Source: Chondromyces crocatus
GTDB taxonomy: Bacteria; Myxococcota_A; Polyangia; Polyangiales; Polyangiaceae
Direction of reading: 5' to 3'
Assembly (NCBI RefSeq): GCF_001189295.1
Contig: NZ_CP012159.1
Span: 5,596,525 to 5,660,524, forward strand
DNA: 64,000 nt
The position numbers and the translations under genes are program-made. Every line of letters begins with the position of its first letter. Position 1 is the first letter of the stretch. The notes beneath the pieces are model-generated. The model was given only the letters and a program-made list of their open reading frames with translations, ran no database searches and was not told the origin of the DNA. Shown here in pieces: positions 12,501 to 24,500 of the stretch.

Positions 12501-15500
12501 CGTGGTCTCTGCCGAGGCCGACGCCCCGACGGAGGCGTACCGCCAGCACCTCCGCGCGAAGCTGCCCGAGTACATGGTGCCGTCGGCGTTCGTCGCGCTA
12601 CCCTCGTTGCCTCTCTCGCCGAACGGCAAGGTGGATCGCAAGGCGCTGCCCGCGCCGGAGCCTGCTGCCGAGGGAGCTTTCGAGTTCGTGGCCCCGCAAG
12701 GACCCGTCGAGGCGATGCTGGCCGAGATCTGGAGCCATTTGCTCGGGGTCGGCCAGGTCGGCGTGCAGGACGACTTCTTCGCGCTGGGCGGGCACTCGCT
12801 GCTCGCGACCCAGGTCGTCTCGCGCATCCGCGCGACCTTCGGGGTGGAGCTGCCTCTGCGCGCGCTCTTCGAGGCGCCGACCGTGGCGGGGCTCGCGGCG
12901 CGCCTCGACACGGCGGGCGCGTCCAGGCTGCCGCTGACCCGCGCGGAGCGACCGGACGTCCTGCCCCTCTCGTTCGCGCAGCGGCGTTTGTGGTTCCTGC
13001 AGCGGATGGATGGCTCCGGCGCCACCTACCACATCCCCTTCGCCCTGCGCTTCCAGGGGGAGCTGGACCTGCCGGCCTTGCAGGCCGCGGTCGGCGACGT
13101 CATGGCTCGGCACGAGAGCTTGCGGACCGTGTTCCCCGTCGTCGACGAGGTGCCTCACCAGCGCATCCTCGATGTGGACGCTGGGCTCCTCCCGTGGACC
13201 ATCACCCCCGCGACCCCCGCCGCGCTGCCCGCGCTGCTGACCGAGGCGACGCAGCGGGGCTTCGATCTGGCGGTCGAGCCCCCGCTGCGCGCCGAGGTGT
13301 TCTCGCTGGGCCCCGACGAGCACGTGCTCTTGCTCCTGCTGCACCACATCGCCGGCGATGGCTGGTCGATGGGGCCCCTGCAGGCCGATCTCACCGCAGC
13401 GTACCTGGCGCGTCGTCAGGGCCAGGCTCCTGGCTTTGGCGTGCTTCCCGTGCAGTACGCCGACTACACCCTGTGGCAACACCGGCTCCTCGGCGAGCAG
13501 CGCGATCCGGACAGCCTGTTCGCCACCCAGCTCGCGTACTGGACCCGGGCCCTCGCCGGTCTTCCGGAGCAGCTCCCGCTGCCCGCCGACCGTCCTCGCC
13601 AGGCGGTGGCTTCTCACCGGGGTGGCGTCGTCCCGTTCCAGCTGGGTCCGGCCTTGCACGAGGGGCTTCTCGACCTCGCCGCGAAGGGGGGGGCCAGCCT
13701 GTTCATGGTGCTGCAAGCCGGCCTGGCCGCACTCTTGTCGCGGCTCGGCGCAGGGGATGACATCGTCGTGGGGAGCCCGATCGCCGGACGCACGGACCAC
13801 GCCCTCGATCACCTCGTCGGGTTCTTCGTGAACACCCTGGTGCTGCGCACCGACACCTCGGGAGATCCCAGCTTCCTCGAGCTACTCGGTCGAGCGCGTG
13901 AAGCGGCCCTCGGCGCTTACGCTCACCAGGACGTGCCGTTCGAGTACCTGGTCGAGGTCCTCAATCCCGTCCGCTCGCTGTCTCACCACCCCCTGTTCCA
14001 GGTGATGCTGGTACTGCAGAACCAGGAGGGCGACGGCATCGACCTGCCCGGGCTGCGGGTGTCGGCGGTGCCGGTCTCGCTGGAGACCGCCAAGTTCGAT
14101 CTGCTGTTCGCGCTGAGCGAGCGCCGCGGTCCCGGGGGCTCCCGTGAGGGACTCGACGGCGTGATCGAGTACGCGAGCGATCGGTTCGACCCCGCGACCA
14201 TCGAGGGGATCGTGGCGCGGTGGATCCGCCTCCTCGAAGCGGCCGTGGCCGATCCCGAGCAGCCGTTCCGGCGGATCACACTGCTCACCGCCGACGAGCG
14301 CAGGACGCTGCTCGACACGTATAACGACACCGATCGCTCGGTCCCCGAGACCAGCCTCCCCGCGCTGTTCGAGGCGCAGGCCGCGGTGGCTCCGGAGCGC
14401 CCGGCCGTGCTGTTCGAGGCCGCCGCGCTGACGTACGCCGAGATCAACGCCCGCGCCAACCGCCTCTCGCACGCGCTGATCGCGCAAGGGGTCGGCCCGG
14501 AATGCCTCGTCGCCTTGCTCTTGCCGCGCACCCCGGAGCTGATCGTCGCGCTCCTGGCGACGCTCAAAACGGGCGCCGCCTACTTGCCCGTGGACCCGGA
14601 ATACCCTGCGACGCGGATCGCGACGATGCTGAGCGACGCCCGCCCCGCGGTCCTGCTGGCGAGCCTGGAGACGGCGCGCGCGATCCCCGAGGGCACCGCG
14701 ATCCCCCACCTGGTGGTGGACGATCCCGGCACGGCCGCCGCGGTGTCCCGTCACCGCGCCACGAACCCGACGGACACCGACCGCACCGCTCCCTTGATGC
14801 CGCAGCACCCGGCCTACGTGATCTACACGTCCGGATCGACGGGCATCCCCAAGGGCGTGGTCATGCCCTCCGACGCGCTGGTGAACCTGCTGAGCTGGCA
14901 CCAGAGCGCCTTGCCGAGTGGTGCAGGCACCCGCGTCGCGCAGTTCACGGCCTTGAGCTTCGACGTCTCGGCGCAAGAGATCCTTTCCACGCTCCTCTTC
15001 GGAAAGACCCTGATCGTGCCCCCGGACGCCGTACGGCGCAGCGCGGAGCGACTGGCCGACTGGCTCGCGATCCACCGGGTGGAAGAGCTGTTCGCGCCCA
15101 ACCTGGTCGTCGAGGCCTTGGCCGAGGCCGCCATCGAGAGGGGACTGCCTCTGCCGGAGCTTCGCGACATCGCCCAGGCGGGGGAAGCGTTGACGCTGAG
15201 CCGCAACGTGCGCGCCTTCCACCGGCTGGTCCCCGGCCGGCGCCTGCACAACCACTACGGTCCCACGGAGACGCACGTGGCCACCGGCAGCACGCTCCCG
15301 GTCGAACTCGACTCGTGCGTGCTCCCGCCGTCCATCGGCAAGCCGATCGACAACACGCGCGTCTACCTGCTGGACGACCGGCTCGACCTGGTGGCGCCGG
15401 GCCTGTCGGGGGAGATCCATCTCGCCGGCGCAGGGCTCGCGCGTGGCTACCTCGCTCGACCCGCCCTGACCGCGCAGCGCTTCCTCCCTGACCCGTTCGG

Positions 15501-18500
15501 CCCGCCGGGCGCGCGCATGTACCGCACCGGGGATCACGCGCGGTGGCGTCCAGGGGGCGAGCTGGAGTTCCTCGGTCGCATCGACGACCAGGTCAAAATC
15601 CGTGGCATCCGCATCGAACTGGGGGAGATCGAGGCCTCCCTGAGCGCCCACCCGGAAGTCGCTCAGGTGGCCGTCGTCGCCCGCGACCAGCAGCCGGGAG
15701 GGAAGTGGCTCATCGCGTACGTCGTCCCCAGGTCGCGCGCCGCGCTGCAACCCGAGGCGCTGCGCGAGTACCTGCGCGAGCGACTACCCGAGGCCCTCGT
15801 GCCTGCCGCGGTGGTGCTCCTGGATCACCTGCCGCTGACCGTGAACGGAAAGCTCGACCGCCGCGCGCTGCCCGAACCGGAGCTCGTGCTGCAAGGGGAG
15901 GGGAGGGGCGCGCGCACCCCGCAGGAGCAGCTCCTCTGCGAGCTGTTCGCCGAGGTGCTGGGCCTGGGCCGGGTCGGCATCGACGACGACTTCTTCGCGC
16001 TGGGTGGCCACTCCCTGCTCGCGACGCGCTTGATCGGCAGAATCCGGGCCACCTTCGGCGTCGAGCTGCCCTTGCGCCGGCTGTTCGAGGCCCCCTCGGT
16101 TGCCCGGCTGGTGTCGCAGCTCGACGGGGCCCAGGCGGCGCGGCTCTCGCTCCGCGCGCAGCCGCGTCCTGACGTGCTGCCTCTGTCCTTCGCGCAGCGG
16201 CGCCTGTGGTTCCTGCACGAGATGGAAGGCCATGCGGCGACCTACAACCTGGCGCTCTCGCTGCGCCTGACCGGAGCGCTGGACCGGCCGGCGCTCGATG
16301 CGGCGCTCGGTGACGTGGTGGCCCGCCACGAGAGCCTGAGGACCGTGTTCCCTCCGAACGAGGGGATGCCTCACCAGGTGATCCTCGATGTCGAGGCAGC
16401 GCGGCCGACGCTGACCGTGACGTCCCTCGACGAAGCGGCACTGCACGAGGCGCTGACCACCGAGGTGCGACGCAGCTTCGCGCTGGACTCCAGGCCGCCC
16501 CTGGGCGCCGCGCTGTTCGCGCTGTCCCCCGACGTCCACGTGCTGCTCCTGGTGATGCACCACATCGTCGGCGATGGTTGGTCCATGGGGCCACTCTCGC
16601 GGGACCTCGCCGCCGCGTACGCCGCACGGCGCCTGGGCGCACCCCCTGCGTGGTCCCCCTTGCCGGTGCAGTACGCCGATTACACGCTCTGGCAGCGCCG
16701 CCTGCTGGGGGACGTCGCCGATCCAGAGAGCCTGTTCTCCCGGCAGCTCGCGTACTGGACCGGGGCGCTCGCGGGGTTGCCCGAGCAGATCCCGCTCCCT
16801 GCCGATCGCCCGCGCCCCCCGGTGGCCTCGCACCGGGGCGGGATGATCGACGTGCGGTGGGATGCTCGCTTGCACGAGGGCCTGGTGCGCCTCGCTCGTC
16901 AGGGTGGGGCCAGCCTGTTCATGGTGCTCCAGGCGGGCCTGGCTGCGCTGCTCTCACGTCTGGGCGCGGGCCACGACATCGCGCTGGGGAGCCCCATCGC
17001 TGGCCGCACGGACGACGCCCTCGAAGGGCTCGTCGGATTCTTCGTGAACACGCTGGTCCTGCGCACCGACACCTCGGGGGACCCGAGCTTCCGGCAGCTC
17101 CTCGCCCGCGTGCGCGAGACCGCGCTGGCAGCCTATGCCCACCAAGACGTGCCGTTCGAGTACCTCGTCGAGGCCCTCAACCCGGCGCGCTCCCTCGCGC
17201 ACCACCCGTTGTTCCAGGTCATGCTGGGGGTCCAGAACACCCCGCAGAGCGATGCCGAGCTGCCTGGCTTGCAGGTCGACGCGGAGAACACGGGCAGCAC
17301 CGCCGGTTCCCGGGTCGATCTGACCATCAGCCTCGCGGAGCGGCGTGACGCGCGCGGCGTGCCGCTCGGCATCGAGGGCGCCGTCGAGTACAGCCTCGAT
17401 CTGTTCGAGCAGGCGACCGTCGAGGCGCTGATGGCGCGCTGGGCCAGGTTGCTGGAAGCGGCGATTACCGACCCCGACGCGCCGATCGGTCGCATCGACC
17501 TGCTCGCCGCCGACGAGCGTCGCGAGTTGCTGAACGCGCGGAACGCCACGGTCCGTACGGTCCCCGAGGCGGCGTTCCCGGCGCTGTTCGAGGCGCAGGT
17601 CGAGGCGGACCCCCACGCACTGGCGCTCGTGTTCGAGGACCGGCGGCTGACCTACGGCGAGCTGAACGCGCGCGCCAACCGGCTCGCTCACACCCTGCGC
17701 GGGCGTGGTGTGGGACCCGAGCAGCGTGTCGCGCTGGCGCTGGCGCGCTCACCGGAGCTGGTGATCGCGATCCTCGCCGTGCTGAAGGCCGGAGCGGCCT
17801 ACCTGCCGGTGGACCCGGAGTACCCGGCGGCGCGCATCGCCTTCATGCTCTCCGATGCCCGCCCCGCGCTGCTGCTGACCAGCCGCGAGACCCCAGCGGC
17901 GTCCCTCTCGGACCTCGCCACGCCCAGGCTGGTCGTGGACGACGCGGCCACGCAGGCCGCGCTGGCTGCTGCTCCCGAGACGAACCCGGACGCGCCCGTG
18001 GCTGCGCAGCAGGCGGCGTACGTGATCTACACCTCGGGCTCGACGGGCACGCCGAAGGGGGTGGTGGTGAGCCACGCGGGCATCGCCAGCCTGGCGGCGA
18101 CGCACCGCGAGCGCCTGGACGTCGGGGCAGGGAGCCGCGTGCTGCAGTTCGCCTCGCCGAGCTTCGATGCCTCCTTCTGGGAGCTGTGCATGGGGCTTCT
18201 GACCGGCGCGGCGCTGGTGCTGGCGCCGAAGGAGCAGCTCATGCCGGGGACCGAGCTGGCGTCGCTGCTCGCGCGGCATGCGGTGACGCACGCCACCTTG
18301 CCCCCCGCGGTGCTGCCAACCCTGAGCGTGCCCCACGAGCTGCCGGCCGGCATGACCCTGGTCGTCGCCGGCGAGGCGTGCGCTCCGGATCTCGTCGCCG
18401 CCTGGGCGCCCGGGCGCCAGATGATCAACGCCTACGGCCCCACCGAGACGACCGTCTGCGCCACGATGAGCGAGGCCTTGCCCCCCGAGGCACACAGTCC

Positions 18501-21500
18501 ACCGATCGGCCGACCGATCGCCAACGCGCAGGTCTACGTGCTCGACGACGCGCTGCAGCCCGTGCCTGCCGGGGTCACGGGAGAGCTGTACGTGGCGGGA
18601 GCGGGGCTCGCGCGGGGCTACCTGGGCCGGCCGGGCGTGACGGCCGAGCGCTTCGTCCCCAGCCCCTTCGGCGACGGCCAGCGCATGTACCGCACCGGCG
18701 ACCTTGCGCGGTGGGACGCGAAGGGGAACCTCGTGTTCTGCGGCCGGGTCGACGCGCAGGTGAAGCTGCGCGGCTTCCGCATCGAGCTGGGCGAGATCGA
18801 AGCCCAGCTCGCGCTCCACCCCGCGATCGCGCAGGCCTCCGTCGTCGTCCGCGAAGATCGGCCAGGAGAGAAGCGCCTCGTCGCCTATGCCGTCCCTGCA
18901 GGGGGCGAAGCGCTCGATCCCAGCGCACTGCGCCACGATCTCTCCCTGCGGCTGCCCGAGTACATGGTCCCGGCGGCCATCGTCCCGCTCGACGCCTTGC
19001 CCTTGAGCCCGAGCGGCAAGGTCGACCGCGACGCCCTCCCAGCCCCCGATCTCGGCCTGCTCCGCACCGCCCGCTCCCCCCGGAGCCCGCGTGAGCAGCT
19101 CCTCTGCGATCTGTTCGGCGAGATTCTGGGCCTGGGGCAGGTGGGGATCGACGACGACTTCTTCGAGCTGGGGGGCCACTCCTTGCTCGCCACCCAGCTC
19201 GTGAGCCGGGTGCGCGCGACGTTCGGCCTGGAGCTGAGCGTGCGCCGCCTCTTCGAGACACCGACCGTGGCCGGCCTCTCGCAGCACCTCGACGGCGACG
19301 CCAGAGACCGCACGCGCCCGATGCTCCTCGCGCAGGCGCGCCCGGACGAGGTTCCGCTGTCCTTTGCCCAGCGGCGCCTCTGGTTCCTGCACCAGATGGA
19401 AGGCCGCACCGCCACCTACAACATCCCGATGGCCTTGCGCCTTTCGGGGCGTCTGGATCGCGGCGCGCTGGAGGCCGCGCTGGGTGACGTGGTCACCCGC
19501 CACGAGAGCTTGCGGACGACGTTCGGGCAGCGGGAAGGCACCGCGTTTCAGCAGATCCTCCCCCCCGACCTGGCGCGCCCCGCCCTGTCCATTACGGAGA
19601 TCCCGGAGTCTGCGCTCCGCGAGGTGCTGGCGAGGGCCGCGCAGTACGGCTTCGATCTGTCCAGCGAACCCCCGCTGCGCGTCGAGCTGTTCGTGCTGGG
19701 ACCGGAGGAGCACGTGCTCTTGCTCCTCCTTCATCACATCGCTGGCGACGGCTGGTCTCTGGCCCCGCTGTCACGCGACGTCGCGACCGCGTATGCGGCG
19801 CGCTGCAAGGGCGAGGTGCCCGCATGGTCGCCGCTGCCGGTGCAGTACGCCGACTATGCCCTGTGGCAGCGGACGCTGCTGGGGGACGAGACGGACCCGG
19901 AGAGCCTCTTCAGCCGCCAGCTCGACCACTGGACGCGGGCCCTCGCCGACCTGCCCGAGCAGCTCGATTTGCCGGCCGATCGCCCGCGCCCGCCGGTGGC
20001 CTCGTACCAGGGGGACTTCCTCCCGATCTCCCTCGATGCCACCTTGCACCGCGGACTGACTCAGCTCGCCCGTCGGAGCGGTGCCAGCCTGTTCATGGTG
20101 CTCCAGGCGGCGCTCTCGGCGCTCCTGTCGCGGCTGGGCGCGGGCGACGACATCCCCCTCGGGAGCCCCATCGCGGGCCGCACCGACCGGGCGCTGGAGG
20201 ATCTCGTCGGCTTCTTCGTCAACACGCTGGTCCTGCGCACCGACACGTCGGGTAACCCGAGCTTCTCGCAGCTCCTCGCCCGCGTGCGCGAGACCGCGCT
20301 TTCTGCCTACGCCCACCAGGATCTGCCGTTCGAGCACCTGGTCGAGGTCCTGAACCCCACCCGGACGCTCGCGCACCACCCGCTGTTCCAGGTGCTGCTC
20401 GCGGTGCAGAACGTTCCCGAAGGCATGTTCGAGCTGCCTGGCTTGCTCGTCTCGTTCGTGCCGACCCGCACGGGGACCTCCAAGTTCGACCTCGGCTTCA
20501 GCCTCTCCGAGGTGCGTGGTGCGGACGGCACCCCGCAAGGTCTGGGCGGCTATGTCGAGTTCGCCACCGACAGGTTCGATCTCACGACGATCGAGACGCT
20601 GTTTGCTCGGTGGGTTCGCTTGCTGGAAGCGGTGGTGGCCGATCCTGGCCAGCCGATCGGCACCATCGACCTGCTCACCGCCGATGAGCGCCACGAGCTG
20701 CTCGTCGTGCGGAATGCCACGGCCCGAGAGGTCCCGGAGGCCGCGTTCCCGGCGCTGTTCCAGGCCCAGGTCGAGGTGAGTCCGGATGCCTTGGCGCTCG
20801 TGTTCGAGGACCGGCGGCTGACCTATGGCGAGCTGAACGCGCGCGCCAACCAGCTCGCCCATGCGTTGCACGCGCGCGGTGTGGGGCGCGAGCAGCGCGT
20901 TGCGCTGGCGTTGCCGCGTTCACCCGAGCTGGTGGTCGCGATCTTGGCGGTGCTGAAGGCCGGGGCGGCCTACCTGCCGGTGGATCCGGAGTATCCGGCG
21001 AAGCGGATCGCCTTCATGCTTTCGGACGCCCATCCCGCGCTGCTGCTGACCAGCCGCGAGACTCCGGCGGCGTCTCTCGCGGACGTCACCACGCCCAGGC
21101 TGGTCGTGGACGACGAGGCCACGCGCGAGGAGCTGGCTTCCTTCCCCGAGACGAACCTGGACGTGCCCGTCGACGTGCTGCACGCGGCGTACGTGATCTA
21201 CACCTCGGGGTCGACGGGCATGCCGAAGGGCGTCGTGGTGAGCCACGCAGGCATCGCCAGCCTGGCTGCCGCGCACATCGAGCGGTTCGGCGTGCGCGGT
21301 GACAGCCGCGTGTTGCAGTTTGCCTCGCCGAGCTTCGACGCCTCCTTCGCCGATGTGAACATGGCGCTGCTGTCTGGTGCGGCCCTGGTGCTGGCGCCGA
21401 AGGAGCAGCTCTTGCCAGGGTCGGCGCTGGCCTTGCTGCTCGCGCGGCACGCGGTGACGCATGCCACCTTGCCTCCCGCCGCGCTGGCCGTGCTCTCCGC

Positions 21501-24500
21501 GCCGCACGACCTGCCAGCTGGCATGACCCTGGTCGTCGCCGGCGAGGCGTGCACCCCGGATCTCGTGGCCACCTGGGCGCCCGGGCGCCGGATGATCAAC
21601 GCCTACGGTCCCACCGAGACCACCGTCTGCGCCACGATGAGCGAGGCCTTGCCTCCCGAGGCGCACAGTCCAGCCATCGGCCGACCGATCGCCAACGCGC
21701 AGGTCTACGTGCTCGACGACGCACTGCAGCCGGTGCCTCCTGGGGTCACGGGAGAGCTGTACGTGGCGGGCGCGGGGCTCGCGCGGGGCTACCTGGGCCG
21801 GCCTGGGTTGACGGCCGAGCGCTTCCTCCCCAGCCCCTTCGGCGACGGTCAGCGCATGTACCGCACCGGGGACCGCGTCCGGTGGAACGCCGAGGGGAAC
21901 CTCGAATTCTGCGGCCGGGTCGACGCGCAGGTGAAGCTGCGCGGCTTCCGCATCGAGCTGGGCGAGATCGAGGCCCAGCTCGCGCTCCACCCCGAGGTGG
22001 CCCAGGCCGCGGTGCTGGTTCGCCAGGGCGGCCCCGCCGAGGACGAGCGGCTCGTCGCCTACGTCGTCGCGGGGGACCAGGGAGACCGCGCCCGGGACGA
22101 GCAGGTGGCGCGCGACCAGGTGAGCGAGTGGCAGCAGATCTACGAGACCCACTACGCCACGGTGGACGCCTCGCAGCTGGGCCAGGACTTCAGCGGCTGG
22201 AACAGCAGCTACGACGGTCAGGGGATCCCCGTCGAGCAGATGCGCGCCTGGCGTGACGCGACGGTCGACCGCATCCTGTCCCTGCGCCCGAAGCGGGTGC
22301 TGGAGATCGGCGCCGGCAACGCGCTCCTCCTCTCGCAGATCGCGCCTCACTGCGAACGCTACTGGGCCACGGATCTCTCCGCGACGGTCATCGCGACCCT
22401 CGCGGCGCAGCTCCGGCACCACCCCGAGATCGCGGAGCGCGTGGTGCTGCGCGCCCAGCCCGCCCACGACACCGAGGGGCTGCCCGAGGGCGTCTTCGAC
22501 ACGATCGTCCTCAACTCCGTCGCTCAGTACTTCCCGAACCCGGCGTACCTCATCGATGTCGTGAAGCAGGCGCTGCGCCTGCTCGTCGACGGCGGCACCC
22601 TGTTCATCGGCGATGTCCGCAACCTGAAGCTCCTGCGCTGCTTCGCCACGGCCATCCAGGTCCACCGGGCCGACGCGAGCGCCGACGCGGCGACCCTGCG
22701 CCGGGCCGTGGAGCACGCCCTGCTCGTGGAGAAGGAGCTGCTCGTCGCCCCGGAGTTCTTCTCGGCGCTGGCGACCACGCTCCCCGAACTCGGCGGCGTC
22801 GACATCCGCCTGAAGCGCGGCCAGCACCACAACGAGCTGACCCGCTACCGGTACGACGCCATCCTCCGCAAGCGGCCGCTCACGCCACTACCGCTCGGCG
22901 AGGCCCCTCGCTCCCGCTGGGACGAGCTGAGCGACCTCGCCGCCCTCTCCGAACTCCTGTCGACCCGGCGTCCGGAGACGCTGCGCATCACCGGCGTTCC
23001 GAACGCCCGCCTCGCCCAGGAGGCTGCGGCCGTACAAGCACTGGAGGACGGGCGCCCCGCGCGTGACCTCCTGGCGATGCTGGCGGACGCGCCCCTGGGC
23101 GACCTCGATCCCGAGACGTTCTGCGCGCTCGGAGAGCAGCGCGGCTACTGGGTGGGCGTCACCTGGTCATCAACCGAGCTCGGCGCCGTCGACGTGCTGT
23201 TCGTGTCGGCCGAGCTGGCCGCGTCGAGGCTCCCCGTCGACGTCTACCTCCCCGCGAACGTCGCCGGGCTTTCGCCGTCGGCGTTCACGAACGACCCCTC
23301 GGCGGCGCGTGGCGCGGGGGCCCTGATCGTCGCGCTCCGTGAGCACCTCCGCCAGCGCCTCCCGGACTACATGGTCCCGGCGGCGATCGTGGTCCTGGAG
23401 CGCCTGCCGATGACGATCAACGGCAAGCTCGACCGCCACGCGCTGCCCGCGCCGGAGGTCCTCCTGGACCGGGGCGGACGCGCCGCGCGCACCCCGCAGG
23501 AGCAGCTCCTTTGCGACCTGTTCGCCGAGGTGCTCGGTCTCGGACAGGTCGGGATCGACGACGACTTCTTCGCCCTGGGGGGGCACTCCTTGCTCGCGAC
23601 GCGGCTGATCGGTCGGATCCGCGCGACCTTCGGTGTGGAGCTGTCCCTGCGCAGCCTCTTCGAGGCGCCCACGATCGCCAGGCTCGCCCCGCAGCTCGGT
23701 GACGCCCAGGAAGCGCGGCTGGCCCTGCGTCCCGGCCTGCGCCCCGACCGGCTGCCCCTCTCCTTCGCCCAGCGCCGCCTCTGGTTCCTGCACCAGCTGG
23801 AGGGCCGCACGGCGACCTACAACATGCCCCTCGCGCTGCGCTTGACCGGGCCACTGGACCGGCCGGCCTTGCAGGCGGCCCTCGGTGATCTCGTCACGCG
23901 CCACGAAAGCCTGAGGACGGTGTTCCCCCAGATCGAGGGCACGCCGCACCAGGTGATCCTCGACGCCGAAGCGGCGCGCCCAGCGCTGCCCGTCACCGTC
24001 CTCGACGAGGCCAGCTTGCCCGACGCCTTGGCCGTTGCCGCGCGGCACGGCTTCGAGCTGTCCGTCGAGCAGCCGTTGCGCGCTGCGCTCTTCGCCGTCA
24101 CCCCCGACGTCCACGTGCTGCTCGTGCTCCTGCACCACATCGTCGGCGACGGCTGGTCCATGGGACCGCTCGCGCGGGACCTCGCCGCCGCGTACGCCGC
24201 CAGGTGCCACGGCGAGGCGCCCGCGTGGTCGCCCCTGCCCGTGCAGTATGCCGACTACACCCTCTGGCAACGCACCCTGCTCGGCGACCCCTCCGATCCC
24301 GCGAGCCTCTTCGCCCGCCAGCTCGCGTACTGGCGCGACTCCCTGCGCGGCGTGCCCGAGCAGCTCGACCTGCCCACCGATCGCCCGCGCCCGCCGGTGG
24401 CCTCGTACCGCGGCGGCGCCTTGCCCTTGCGCTGGGACGCTCCCTTGCACGAGGGCCTCGCCGCGCTTGCCCGCCAGAGCGGCGCCAGCTTGTTCATGGT

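Noticed and set aside
10360-12549. Long - strand open frames across the NRPS (also 1363-3096, 3949-5562, 17749-19737, 23170-25212)
   Set aside because: They lie opposite clear NRPS or ABC motifs, are rich in Arg, His and Glu, and repeat with each module, as shadows do.
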